Assembly (NCBI GenBank): GCA_003254925.1
Contig: QANZ01042616.1
Coordinates: forward strand, 23,566-87,565
Reading direction: 5' to 3'
Length of the DNA: 64,000 bases
Source of the DNA: Chamaecrista fasciculata
Lineage: Eukaryota > Streptophyta > Magnoliopsida > Fabales > Fabaceae
A model generated the notes under the pieces. The model did not search any database and had not been told where the DNA came from. It saw only the letters and a list, made by a program, of their open reading frames with translations. This document shows positions 50,501-63,671 of the stretch, piece by piece. A program made the position numbers and the translations under genes. Each line of letters opens with the position of its first letter. The first letter of the stretch is position 1.

Positions 50501-53438
50501 AGATTTTGATAAACTACGTAAGTTAAAAATTATCTAACTGCCTGCTCATCGATGGATCTGTGGCAATCAATGAGGCAAATTATTGTTTGTGTTTATTAAT
50601 TTATGTTCCCTTATTATGCAAGGATCAGTATCAAATAATAATCCAGGAATAGCATGCCACAGTTTACAAGTAAATGATACTGTATGCAAAAGATTTAAAA
50701 GATTTGAGCAAAGTCTTTACTGGCATTGTAGATGTTGTACCTATCTAAATGTAGTGTATCACAAAGGATTTAAAAGATTGATTTTTTTTTTTTAAATTAT
50801 TACAATGGATATAACTTTCTCCCATTTTTCTCATTCACTTTGTACTTTTCAGATAAAGATAGATAATCAAAACATCCAGGAAGTAACCCTTGATAGTCTA
50901 CGGAAGTCTATTGGTGTTGTTCCACAAGATACTGTAAGTTCTATTAAGCATCTATAAATATCACTCCATTGGCCACATGATACCTTGCAAGCTTGAAAAG
51001 ATGCGAGTGATTACATGCAGGTACTTTTCAATGATACTATTTTCCACAACATTCACTATGGTCGACTTTCAGCAACTAAAGAGGAGGTAATCTCTGATTT
51101 TCTATAATGGTCCCTCTATTTGCTTCTTGAATATCCAAAATTTGGCCGTGGAATGTCAAGTTGCTCCATTAACTTAATATGTTCTGTCTACAGGTCTATG
51201 AAGCTGCTCGACAGGCAGCAATTCATGACACTATCATGAATTTTCCTGAGAAGTATTCAACTGTTGTTGGAGAACGAGGCCTCAAGGTGACAGAGATGCT
51301 TGTTTATTTTATCTAGTGTATAACTATATTAAGCAGCAGTGCTTTTTAAATTAATAATTGTTTATAAAAATTAATCATGAGTAGCTATTAGTTAGATGAC
51401 AGGTGACTCTAAAATTCAAATTATTTAATTACAAAAAAAATTTGGCCAATTTTTATTTACATAAAAGGTTAATCAAGATAATAAGTTGTATATATGGTGA
51501 ATGGGCCTTTAAAAAGGTGTAAATATAAGCGGATACAATTCTTTATGCTTACTTGTACAGATAAATGGTCTACCTGGACTGAAATTATTATATAAATGCA
51601 GTCTAAAGGTACTCTGAAGATGTGTGAATGTAAACCCTACTTGCAGGAGTGATTTTTGAGACAGAAAATGTTTCATAACAAGGCCAAACAGACAGTTAAG
51701 CATAATTGAGGACAAAGTTGGGATTAAATTAACTTTTAAGACTGAATTTGAAACTCCCTGTAGATTTGAAATTGGAAAAAAAAATACAATGTGATCCGGC
51801 AAGTGTTGCTATTCCACAATTTCTTAAAAGTTTAGTGATTGGATTTGGATGACTTTCTTATACAGTTAAGCGGGGGTGAGAAGCAACGTGTTGCTTTAGC
51901 TCGTGCGTTTTTGAAAGCGCCTGCAATCTTGTGAGTATTCTGGTTATCCTATTGACTAGACTAGTCTTATCTTGTATGTAGTAGTATATTGTTGTCAAGC
52001 AGAATAATGAAAAAATACTTCTGGATTTTAAGTGATGAACTTCAGACTCAAGCAAATAAGGAAACAATCAATAATGATTAGAAACGAAACCCAACTCATG
52101 GATTTCAGGGGCAATAAATCAAAACCAAAGATGAAGAAAATAAGGAAACAAAATGGAGAAAAGAAAGACTAATGAAATTGGAATTAGTGTACTCTCACAA
52201 GGAAAATGACTGAAATTTGTTTAATCTTTAGTTGCTTCTTGTTATGGTTGTAGGTTGTGTGACGAAGCTACGAGTGCACTTGACAGCACAACAGAAGCAG
52301 AGATATTAAGTGCATTGAAATCTTTGGCAAATAATCGAACTTCCATATTCATTGCCCACAGGCTTACCACTGCAATGCAATGCGATGAGGTTAGCTCAAT
52401 GTTTATGTTACTCATTTTATTGTGCTTTGTTTCAAGGCCTTACGGCTGATGTTCTTATCTACTCTTAAAATACCTTACGTGTTTTTTTTTCTAAGAACAT
52501 TGTTCCACTATTCATGGACATCCAGATTATAATGTCTCAAAAAAAACTTAGCAAAAATGTCTTAGCCCAATTTTTGTAGTCATTTTCAGCTGTACAAAAA
52601 AAATTCTTATAAAAAATATTCATTGTTATCCTGAGTACTAATGTTATTTAAATTAATGGCAAAAAAGCCTAATTAGTTGATCATACAGCTATACTGTCTT
52701 ATCATTTGATCCAGTATCATGGCCTAGGTGTAAAAATTAGCATATTTTAGTGACAGTGGTGTCATGGGTTTATTTGTAGGATCTTTAGAAAAAAAAAAAT
52801 ACATGTTTTCTGCTTGGGTCATGAAATTGGGTTAAATATTAAAGCAATTTAATTCCATAATCAGAAAATTAGGCTTTTTTATCACTAGTCTGAATGACAT
52901 TATAGCAGTTAAGATAGAAGAGAGAAAGGAGAAGTAAGATAATATGGAGTGGAAAACTCATTTTTTCAACACACAAAACTACTTTACAACTAGAGAAAAT
53001 GCTTTTTTAGAGCCCCATAGTCCCATAATGTTTAGAGTCTTAATAAAGATAGGAGCTTTATTTAGTTCCACAATATAGAATTCTTCATTCTTTCCTAAGA
53101 TATTCAAAATATATTAAATATTCTATTTTCGGAGGATATTTATGGATTTCTTCTGGAATAAATCTTCTGGTGCTTTACATCAGATTCTAAATTCAATAGA
53201 TATATGATGTTATCGTGAATCCTTATGTAGTTTTTGGCGTTTCCTATAAACTAAATGCTATTCATTTAAGCTTTTACACCCAATATTCTTTCAGATTGTA
53301 GTGTTGGAAAACGGAAAGGTGGTTGAACAAGGACCACATGAACTGCTCTTATCAAAGGCAGGAAGATATGCACAGCTTTGGGGACAGCAAAATAATACGG
53401 TCGATGCTATCGATGCAGCCATCAAAGTTGGGTCATGA
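47599..53438 (+). CDS. ABCB25: Mitochondrial half-ABC transporter (ABCB25/ATM3-like), C-terminal half only
   Basis: Eleven exons: 47599-47744, 47825-47941, 48372-48457, 49007-49095, 50293-50348, 50853-50933, 51021-51086, 51194-51286, 51866-51930, 52254-52389, 53295-53438. All borders are GT-AG and phases close, giving 359 codons with no stops. Family members in the mitochondrial inner membrane export a sulfur/glutathione compound needed for cytosolic Fe-S assembly. The last two membrane helices are present ([20 protein letters not shown] and [20 protein letters not shown]). The nucleotide-binding domain is complete: Walker A GTSGSGKST, Q-loop VVPQDT, signature LSGGEKQR, Walker [15 protein letters not shown] and H-loop IAHRLT. 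The C terminus is close to ABCB25. The transit peptide and first helices, about half of a roughly 730-residue protein, are missing. The first exon starts in the middle of a codon, so this is a 3' gene fragment, not a complete gene. Confidence 0.88.
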
Positions 53439-54461
53439 AACCCACCAATCCATCCTCTTTTCTTCCTTCCCAGGAGTAAAAGTTGCGGAACAAAGAAGAG
53501 AATTCATTACTATTTATGGCATAATAGTAAGGACTTGTGTCTCATATTATGGTTCATATTGCTTGCCAGGCATATTGATGCATTCATTGGTCATATAGTG
53601 TTTAATGGGTAGATGTAGGGATTTTTGTCAACCACATTTTTCATTTATTGCCAATGTTGGCGTTTAAAGGCATCAGTTGGTTTTGGATGATTTTTTTTTG
53701 GGTTTAGACTGTTTTTTTTTTTTTTTAGTTTTGTTACATAAAAAAAAAACACTTAGTAGTTAGTTCACTTATTAATTGTGCTATTTGTCCTGTGATTAAA
53801 ATTGCCTATAAAACTCATTTTTTAAGGTAATCTCTTTTGTGATTACACCACTTGATACAATACTCATTCAACCTTCAAAAAGGCAATTTCCTTTCGGTCT
53901 CTTGTGAATACAACCAACAAAAATCAAGGTAGTAGTGTTTATCTATGATGCAAACTCTTGCTTTATATCATCTTATGTAACTATTAATCACCTAATTCTT
54001 TGTTTAAAAAAAATATTAATCACTTAATACAATCAACATATTTGAGTGGTAAATTTGACAGTTGTCTTGTCAACTGACAAATTTTAATGTTTTAATCTCA
54101 AATTTTATGATAATTATGTTTTCAGTACTAATTTTTTTTACTATAAACTATATAGTTTATTATTTCTTGATTTTATAAATATAATCAACTATTATATATT
54201 CAAATTCAATTGATTGTTCCTGTCGATTCAAATTTACAGATTGTTTCAATGGACTACTATTACATATATAAAACTCAATAATACACAATATCATGTATAT
54301 TCAAATTATATATATTTATTATCATATGGATTGTTTGGTAATTTTCATAAAATCTTAGGTTTTTAGGGTTAAGATTTCTTTTGAATACAATTAAGTGTTT
54401 TTTGAGCTAAATAAATATGTAATAGTCTAATCTATTCTAGCCTACGATAACATATAACACA
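53439..54461. other. ABCB25-like 3' region and AT-rich spacer
   Basis: Likely 3' UTR to about 53.7 kb, then AT-rich sequence with poly(T)/poly(A) runs. No gene or clear element ends are seen. Confidence 0.45.
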
Positions 54462-54641
54462 CTAGGGGCTTTGCGTGCCCTGACGGGCACGCAAATATGT
54501 ATGTAGAATAAATAAGGGACTAAATTGTTAACTTAGTAAAAAAAGAGAGACTAAATAGTAAATTTTCTCTTATTTTTAATTTTATAGACTATAGTTTTAA
54601 ACATGGACGACCAGAAAGGGATGGAGCCATATAATATAAGA
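54462..54641 (-). mobile_element. Mini-Helitron, copy B (180 bp)
   Basis: Nearly identical to 10533-10711. On the minus strand it begins TCTTATATTATATGG and ends with the GCGTGCCCGTCAGGGCACGC hairpin plus AAAGCCCCTAG. It is inserted between A and T with no target duplication. The high similarity of the two copies, 44 kb apart, suggests fairly recent spread. Confidence 0.85.
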
Positions 54642-55072
54642 TAAGTTCACGAGTGGAGTTTTTCTTTTATAAATTTATGAACTTTTATGTTAATACATTA
54701 TTTGTAAGTTTTGAAAATATAAATAAAATAAATTGTGAATAATAAGAAAATAACATTTTTTTACTTAAAGAAAAAGAAAAAGAATAATTGAGGATGTTAT
54801 TTCATTTCACTCTTTTGTTTCGAATTTTTATTATATTTCTGTTAGTATACATTCTTTAGACAAAAGTGCAGATGGTATATGATTGGACAAAAGTGCAGAT
54901 AGTATACATTCTTTAGTATACAATTTGCTATGAGATTCATCAATCATAAGAAAATGACAAATCTAATTTTTATATATCTTCTATTAAGTGGTATGTAAAC
55001 AAAATTTATAATCATATCATATTTGTTATTAACTGATAATTAATATATCTAATAGTGATGCTAAATAATCTA

Positions 55073-55571
55073 CGGTAAATTACACTTTAGTACCATGAGG
55101 TATGAGCCAATTTTCACTTTGGTAGCCTATTTTTTCAAAAGTGATATTTTAGTATCTTGTTTTATTTGTCGTTAACACTTTGGTACCCAAAACTCTTTTT
55201 TCGTTACTTTTTTACCCAAAAAAAACATGTGCAGGTCACATGCGCATAGTCAAAAACATGAAATTCTCCCTCCTAAACTCATTTCACGATTTAGTTTAAA
55301 AAACATGAAATCATCTGCCTTCAAGTACATATTGAATCGTGTTTTTTGGAGGTTGAATCGTGAAAATCTGAGTTTAGGATGGTGGATTTTGTGTTTTTGA
55401 TTATACACATGACCTTCACGTGTTTTTTTTCGTTAAGAGGTAATAGAAAAAAAAAAGTTACCAAAATGCTAATGGCGAATAGAACAAGGTATCAAAATAT
55501 CACTTTTGAAATAATAGGGTACCAAAGTGAAACCGGTCTATACCTCAGGGTATCAAAGTGTAATTTATCCG
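55073..55571. mobile_element. MULE-like foldback MITE (GGTAAATTACAC family)
   Basis: The ends GGTAAATTACACTTTAGTACC and the inverted partner flank two complementary halves. ATAATCTA (8 bp) is repeated on both sides (55065-55072 and 55572-55579). The interior differs from the copies at 5386 and 9386, so this is a divergent subfamily. Confidence 0.78.
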
Positions 55572-55579
55572 ATAATCTA

Positions 55580-58500
55580 TTATATTACATTTTTTGGGAA
55601 ACTAAATTTTATAATTATAAGAAATGTATATATATATATATATATATAGAACTTTTACTTTGACTCCTTTATATAAGCTCTTTATTTTCTTTTGAATCAT
55701 CACATGCATAGCTTTCTAAATGTAATATTCAAATGGCCAATATGAACAAGGAGAAAGGTCTCCATGCTGAAAATCTGCTTGATTTCAGAAGGTTAATTGA
55801 CCATTCAACTATACATTGTCTATATATATATATATATGGTATTATTCCTTGTTTCCATTTCCAACCCAACATCAAAAGCCCACAAATGGGTAAGCAAATG
55901 ACATAAATACACAAGCCAGCATTCTTATTTTTTCCACTATAATAATGTATAGGTACTGAAGTCTTTTTTTACTATTAGTGTATTAAATTGTATGAATTAA
56001 GATTTGATTTTTATTGAAGTGTTTGAAAAAGGTTATATCTATATACAATATTCAAGAATAATTAATTACTATTTATTTTGTTAAGAATTTTTGTTTGGTC
56101 AGTCATAAATATCATATTTATTGATAAAGATTATTCGATTGAATGCATGCAATAAAATGACAAGTTAAGATCTTTAAGGAGTCAAAAATTGAGTGGAAAC
56201 CATCAAACTAATCAGAGAATAGAGAGTAATGAGAGTGTAAAAGAGAAGCCCTCATATAGGAGAGCCTAAAAATCAAGTGATCAAAAAGGGATTAAAAAAG
56301 TATAGGATAGCTAATGGGTTTTCAAGAAAATAATCAAACCATGATTTATTAATATATTAGACTTCTAAATCATATAAAACTATAAATAACTAATTTTTTA
56401 ATATCTAAATTATAAAAAAAAATATTATCATTTAAAGATTAAATTATTAATTTATTTAAATTTTATAATTTTTGTTTTTTTAACGGCTGAGTTAAGAAAT
56501 CATTATTTTAAATGATTAAATAATTAATTTACTATTAATGCTACAATAATGATGATTAGCTCATTTCTGTCTCTGTATTAACTTGTTTAAATTAGGCAGC
56601 ATTCATTTTATCAGAAAGGGTCACTAAAAGTCATAGAAAACATCCAAGAAAAGATTGTGTTTACACTGATAAATGAACAAATCCTCCAAAAAATAAGTAC
56701 ATAGGAAACGTAGTTATGTACTTATGTGGGTTTTTGGAATTTGGTAAGTAGACATATATATGGCGGTGCCCACATCTTTACAAGACAGCCCAACGTGGGG
56801 CACCTCTCTGAGTCTCAATTTTAAACAAAATAATGTAATGTACCCAAAAAAAAAAATACAATATAAGTGTAATTTTATGAAAATTAATTAAAACTATGAA
56901 AATTCCATTTATATATTTATATTGAATTGTCTCACAATTTATAAAGTATACTCTTAATGGTCTTTCTAATTAGTGGTATAAGGCTTGACGCTTTTTTAAA
57001 AAAATAGTTTTATAAGGATATTGGTTATACTTTAAATTTCAAACATAAAAAAATTGCTATTTAATCTTTTAAATTATTATTTTTGAGCCTTTTAAAAACT
57101 TCTTTTTATCTGAACAAATTTCTTGTCTTTAGACAAATCAAGACTCGAGTAAAAAATAAAATTTTGCAAGTAACTATTAATCAAATATTGATATTTTGAT
57201 CATCTCCTACAATCTCAAGACATGATGCCATGGTAATATAAAGTTTCCAATGTTATAAAAAGTAACAAAATGGCTCTCTATTATTTAATATTATTGTATC
57301 ACACTATTATTTTGCAACGAATAAATTGTACTTAGACGAATAATAACCATATATATATATAAGAAAAATTATTAAAGCAAAAAGCATGATGATTAATTTG
57401 AATAACATTAGTGCTGGTATGTGTAGGTGCAGATAGACAGTAAGACACATGATGTGTTTGGAGTTTGGGAATAAAATGACAATGAATGAATCACATGCAT
57501 GGATCATGTTAAGGAATCCAGGAAGGAGGGCCTCCTAGTCTTCCAAACACAAATAAAAACACTTTGAATTTAATTTGCAGAAAAGGGAAAAAGCATAACC
57601 ACATAAATCTTTAAAGTCATCCATGGATTGTTGTGATGAAAAATGGAAATTTGAATGTGCATTTATATCATCGAGCGCGTTTAGTACATGAATTATCTTT
57701 CTTTTATTATCAATAATTACATTTCTAGAAAAATGATTATAAAAAAAATATTAAAACATTTATTTGAATGAGTGATAATATTATTGAGATTCTTTTATAA
57801 TACATTTAATAATGTTATATTCTTATATTTGATTAAATTTTCATATTTCTGAGAATGTTTAGTAATATTTTAAATATACTCTTACTTATATAAAGAGACC
57901 ACTCAAATGTTCCTTCGAACTATATATGAAGTATTAAAGTAGAATATAGTCAAATATCAAAATATAATTTACTTTTTTGTTTCATGGCACCAAAGACAAG
58001 TTAGAGACATATATATATAGTTAGAGGCTTCACAAGCTTTAAAAGCTCAACAAAATTATGTGGTCTAGTTAATTAATAAATAGTAATTATTATGTCATGT
58101 ATAAATACGCATAATTATATATTTAATGAATACACACAGATACACAATATATATATACATATATATATATACATTAACGTATATACTTGTATTATGTTTA
58201 TATTAGCCTTCATTGTGAATTCAAGTCCTTGAAGATTTGTCACATTTCCTCCAGGGCTTAGACTTTAACTAGTGCTGTCAAATCAAATAATTCAATGACT
58301 TCTTACCAAAAATAATAATAATAATAATAATTCAATGACTTGCATGAGTTTCATTTTTGCTAAGATGAGTTTTTTTTCAATAAAAAATGGTATAAAGTAT
58401 TTTTTTTATTGAATATTCAAATAATTATACTTTAATTTTTTTATAAGAATATAATATACTTTAATGTTAACATAGCTCTAAGATAGCCATATTCATAAGT

Positions 58501-59310
58501 ACGTAATAATGTATTATCTTTTGAAAAGAATCAATAATACAAAATTTATTTGTATTTACTATACATGAATTAAAAAATCATTGTTATATTACACCAAATT
58601 GTTGAATACAATCTAAAATATGAAAAAAAAAAAAGTTTAATCATTGTAGAAAGTTTTAAAATTATAAAGAGTAATTAAAATTTTCGTTAACTTCACAATT
58701 TATGTAAAACAATCAATTTATCCATTTATTTGTAGAGGTGTTATTGGTTTATTTTTATTGCACTTGATGAGAACTTTCAAAAATTAAATGATGAAGAAGA
58801 AAAACATAAAAGCAACCAAATTTCTTATTGTGTGTCACCAAACAAAAAATTCTTATTGTGAAAAAAAAAATCCTGGCTTATGATTTGACTATTTTGTATA
58901 CCTAATAAAATAAGTGCTATGACTTCATTTGTCGCAGCCCTAGACCCTAAACCAATGACATGCCACCAACAGACAAAATCATTTTCATGCCTTTATCCTT
59001 TCCAACATGTTACTAAAATTCATTTATAAGTTGTGTCTAACGCATTATGATCTCCATAAAATAATGAGCCTAAAAGCCACACAATGAGATGCAAAGCCTT
59101 ATCATACAAGAGAAAAAAAAAACATTAATTTTTAGTTTGCTTTTGCATGCATATCATATCAATTAAATAAGCAATAGCTTATACCATGTGGACGGTGGAG
59201 TAAGTTAGTTAATAACACTTCTTTGTTTGTTTGTCCAAACACTACAAAGATAATATTTTAAGTAATTGAGTTAAATTATTAGGGTTTATTTATAGTTAAA
59301 AATATTCTAT
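55580..59310. other. AT-rich gene-poor region
   Basis: Very AT-rich with (TA)n runs near 55627-55650, 55820-55838 and 58140-58172, a (AAT)n run near 58312-58330, and many poly(A)/poly(T) tracts. No frames with family resemblance, no tRNA and no transposon ends are recognised. Confidence 0.5.
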
Positions 59311-59319
59311 TTATTGATG

Positions 59320-59833
59320 CTCAAATACCTAAATTGGTCTCTAAAATTTGGGGCTAGTTGTAATTTGGTCCTAAAAGTTATTTTTGTCTCTAATTAGTTC
59401 CAAAATGTTCGAGTCTAATTCATAATTACTCTATTTGTTCATTTTTGACTTGTTTGCCGTCATTGGAACTTGCGGCCATCTAAAGATAGAGCCATCATGG
59501 TTTTCCATTGCAAGAGCAAACAAAAAGAAATAGAGACATTTTAAGTTTGAAGAGTAAGAAGGGATCTAAAGTTTGAAGAGAAATGGTGTAGGAAGAAGAG
59601 AAGGAAAAAAAAAAAAGGGAGGATGTGGAGAAGAAGAAAAATTGAGAAAGAAAAAGGGGAAGAATCATTATTTTTTTTCAACTCAGCTAGATAACAAAAA
59701 AAATGAAGGAATTGGATGGTTGGAGCAATTTGGAAATCAATTCAAATATTTGGGATCAATTAGAGACAACAAATATTTTTAAGATCAAATTGTAACTATC
59801 CGCAAATTTTAGAGACCAAGTTGAATATTAGAT
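59320..59833. mobile_element. Foldback MITE with purine-rich centre
   Basis: The left arm (AAATTGGTCTCTAAAATTTG and following bases to about 59400) is inverted at about 59735-59825. The middle, about 59530-59660, is a purine-rich tract that gives a Lys/Glu/Gly-rich frame of no significance. The ends and target duplication could not be fixed exactly. Confidence 0.65.
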
Positions 59834-60131
59834 ATTCTTTATTAATAAACTAGATTTTATTTGAGATAGCTTTACTCACTTGAAAGATAGTTTATCTTGG
59901 GTTGGGTTGATGAGTTATAGTTATAGGGTACATTCTGCTTTCAAATTAATAAGATATGAGCAAAGATTGATAAGAGGGGAGATATACCTTTGACAGTATT
60001 GGATGCCTTGTATATATTGGTCTATCATACAACTTGTGATATAAATAAATTATTATGTAGTTTAATCTTATTCATTAGATTGTTAAAACTTGTGTTATGA
60101 ATAAATTGTCATGTGATATAATCTTATGCAT

Positions 60132-60703
60132 AGGAGTGTTCATTGGGTTGGGCCAACCCGCCAATCCGCTAAAACCAACCCAACTCATTAATTTGGGTTG
60201 GTTTGGGTTGGGTTGGCGGGTTAGTTTGGGTTCAAAAAGTTGAACTCGTTATGGTTTGGGTTGGGCTGCGAGTTTCAAGATTTTGAGTCCGCTCAACCCA
60301 ACCCAACCCACCGGCCCGCAAAAATATTAAATAAAAAATAAAATTAATTTTTTATTTAGTTAAAATTATATTTTAATATCACAAATAATATTATTTTTAC
60401 AATTTGGTCAATTAATAAATTTTTATTCTCAATTTAGTCCATAAAAAACAAATTGTGAAGGACCAAATTAAAGAAAAAAATTAAGAAGGACCAAATTTTT
60501 TATAAAATAAATATATAAAAAATAAAAAAACTAGTATGGGCCAACCCGTCAACCCAACCCAAACCAACCCACTACTGTTTGGTTTGGGTTGGTTTGGGTT
60601 GACTCAATTATTTTCTTTAGCCCAACCCAACCCGCCAAATAAATTAGTGAGCCCGAACCAACCTGCCCTAAACCCAACCCAACCCAGCCCATGAACACCC
60701 CTA
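60132..60703. mobile_element. MULE-like foldback MITE with GGGTT-rich arms
   Basis: The ends AGGAGTGTTCATTGGG and its inverted partner (CCCATGAACACCCCTA) are flanked by an identical 9-bp CTTATGCAT (60123-60131 and 60704-60712). Both arms are full of degenerate TTGGGTTGGGTTTGGG runs and their complements. It is non-coding. The arms are long enough to form a stable hairpin if transcribed. Confidence 0.85.
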
Positions 60704-61241
60704 CTTATGCATTAGATTGATCATACGGTTAAAAATAATGTAACAATTAATTACATTTTAAATAAATCAATAAAATAATATGAAGAAAATTTATTTTTGA
60801 CTCCTACAATATAATATTAATAAGTTTACATAATAATTCTAAACTACAAAATTAATCATTAAATTATTATTGAACAAAACTTATTTTTCTCGTACTTGGA
60901 CTATAAATAATGAAAATGAATCTATAGAATTTTAGAATTCAAATTTTAAAATTTATGACTGAATATCGTTAAATTCTTCTGATTCATAGACATAAATAAC
61001 TTTTTAGTTTTTATATATTTATATTATATAATTTTTACCTACTCTAAGAAATTTCCTCAAATATATATAATTGAATAGAAGTATGAGGCGTGACTCGTGA
61101 GTGTCTAAGGAATATATACCAGAGTAAATACCTCTAATTTTGAGATCTTTTTTATGACCTTATGACCTATGAGATAGTTTCATGGATGAGTAATATTGCA
61201 TTTATCATGAAAATAGTCGCTCTTGAGTACACGGAATCTTA

Positions 61242-61691
61242 GGCTATGTTTAGGAGTTTTAGTGAGGATGGAGAGGAGAAGACATTAATGGACACTAATA
61301 GAGTGGAGTGGAAAGGATATTAATGGACTGAGTAGATATGTTGTTTGGGAGTTTTTAGTGAGGACAGGAATGAAGACATGATAATCTTGTCATAAATTAA
61401 TAATATTTGAAATAATTTTATACATTTTGGTCCCTGAATTTGTACTAAATAATATTAGGGTTTAGAAAGATCAATAATATTAATAAAATCATGGGGTATA
61501 ATTGCCTTAAAATTTTTAAAGTTGTCCTCTCCATCCTTGGCACCCCAATTTGGGGGGTCAGCAAAAATTAAATTTTGGGGTGCCAAGTCCATTCCTCTCC
61601 TCCCTCAAAAAACATCCAAACAATAATTTTTAATTTTTTGTCCCTTTCACTCCTCTTCATTCTCCCTTTGACACTCCATCCAAACACACCC
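61242..61691. mobile_element. PIF/Harbinger-like MITE (450 bp)
   Basis: Starts GGCTATGTTTAGGAGTTTT and ends with the complement of GGGTGTGTTTGGATGGAG. It is flanked by TTA on both sides (61239-61241 and 61692-61694). It is non-coding. The GGNNNTGTTTNG-type end resembles the element at 8174. Confidence 0.75.
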
Positions 61692-62426
61692 TTAAGGTTC
61701 ATTTTCATATGCCATGAGGCTTAGAGTACATTGGTTAGTTTGGGTTTAGGCTGAATTCATGCCCCAATCCAATTCTAGATGAAACCTCGCTCAAATGAAA
61801 GAAAATAGATATGATCTTTTAGATGATATTACAAGAGTAATACCTACTACATCTTAATTAATCCTTATTTTTTAGATAATATTAACATAAAATGTATATA
61901 TATATATATATAAGTATCTTTGTTAGATCATGAGGTCAACCTGCATAATTTGATTGAATCATTTTTTTTTTATAAAAAGTGTAATTCGAATGAACTCACT
62001 CTAGTAACTTGATTTGACGATTTTGAGTGGATTTGGGTTAAGTTAGACTTGAGTTTGCTCACTCTATCTTTTATATATAAAAGATAAAAGATTTGTTTCA
62101 TATGTTGATATTAAAAACAGTGACATAAATCAAATGAAATAACATTTTAAGAATCAAAATGGAACAAATGTGAAAATTTAAGGGCCAAAACATAACAAAA
62201 ATAGTTTTAAGACCAAAAATGAAATTAATCTCATAATTTGAAAATGAAAATGAGATTTTGACCAATTATATATGTGAATATATATTTTTAATTTTATTCA
62301 AAAGATAATCCTTGATTTTTTTATCAAATAAAAAGAAGTTTGATCTGCGGCATATCTCGGCAGCCTTCTCTGCCTCGTCCCATGCCGCATTGGTATAATT
62401 TTTTCCGCTAGAAAGAGAATGATTTA

Positions 62427-62600
62427 GGGTGTGTTTGGATTATAAGTATTTAATGAAATGATGATTTTGTGTAATGAAATGGTAATGAGAGAATTATGTA
62501 ATGAAAATGGTGTTTGGATTAGTTTGAGATGTAATGAAAAAAATATGATGTGAAATTATGAAAAATGGTATGTAATAATGGTGGTTGATTAAAATAATTA
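62427..62600. mobile_element. Possible Harbinger-like MITE end
   Basis: GGGTGTGTTTGGATTATAAG resembles a PIF/Harbinger terminal repeat and is followed by repeated GTAATGAAAATGG-like motifs. No matching second end was found downstream, so this is a fragment or a chance likeness. Confidence 0.35.
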
Positions 62601-63135
62601 TATAGGTTTTTTTAAATTAAGGTAGAATTGATAATTGATAATGGAATAAGATAAAAATAAAAAAAATAATATTTTGACTTTGGCAAAACACCCTTTCGTG
62701 CCCCTAACGTTTGTAGTGATTTTCAGTTATGCCCCTAACGTTTCATTTTGTTCACACGTGCCCTCAATGTGAAACTAACGTTTCAATTATGCCCCCAATT
62801 TTGACTCAATGCCCATGTGGCAATTGTTTTTACTTATGTGTCATTTTTTTGTCTACGTGACATGATGACTGGACATTCCTATTTTTTATTCCACTGTGGC
62901 ATGATGACTGGATTTACATTTTTGAAAATAAAAATTGAGTAAACTAGCAAATCAGTCTCAGTCCCTGGATTTACATTTTTCATCATTTTCATTCATTTTA
63001 GTCCCAAATCCTCAAAATAAAATTGTCAAGTGTCCCAAAACTCTTCCAAATATTCCAATTTAGTCCTTAAAAATATTAAAAACCCTAAACCCTAAACCCC
63101 ATTATTTTCAATTCCCCTTAAAGTATTAAAATTAA

Positions 63136-63300
63136 GGGTAAATTACACTTTGGTACCATGTGGTTTGGTTATATTTCACTTTGGTACCATGTGGTTTAAA
63201 AAGTGACACTTTGATGTCCTGTGGTATTCTCCGTTAACACTTTGGTACCATTTTGAAGTTATTTTGTAATTTTAACCATAAAAAATTTTACAAAAATTAT
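63136..63300. mobile_element. Half of a GGGTAAATTACAC foldback MITE
   Basis: GGGTAAATTACACTTTGGTA and the following 160 bases match the left arm of the copy at 9386. The match stops at a (TA)n microsatellite (about 63300-63320) and no right arm follows. It is a truncated copy. Confidence 0.75.
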
Positions 63301-63613
63301 ATATATATATATATATATATTCGTCACTTGTTCTTTAATCACAACTACAAAATTTTAAATAAATAGAGTACACATGACAAAAACTGAACACTTAGAAATA
63401 ATAGTAAATAGAGTTATTTAGTCACAAATAATACACAAACCAAGCTTGTTGGTCTAATAGTTAGCTCACTAGTTTGGTCAAATAAGTGCCGCTGATTTGA
63501 ATAAAATTAATTAATTTAAAAAATTATAAAATACTATTGTTAAAATTTTTTATTAAATTTAATAAAATTTTATTAAATTTTATAAAATACTATTATTTAT
63601 ATATATAGATATG

Positions 63614-63671
63614 GGGAGGCCCAACGGCCTCCCTTAATACATTGAAATCGTGCCCATGGGGCACGATTTCA
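63614..63671. repeat. Two adjacent perfect hairpins
   Basis: GGGAGGCC-CAAC-GGCCTCCC (63614-63633) is followed nine bases later by a 13-bp perfect stem TGAAATCGTGCCC/GGGCACGATTTCA with an ATG loop (63643-63671). They are locally GC-rich within very AT-rich DNA. The context is unknown; they may be the terminal structure of an element continuing beyond the window. Confidence 0.7.

Noticed and set aside
59573-59782. Lys/Glu/Gly-rich frame
   Set aside because: It reads through the purine-rich centre of a foldback element; no family likeness.
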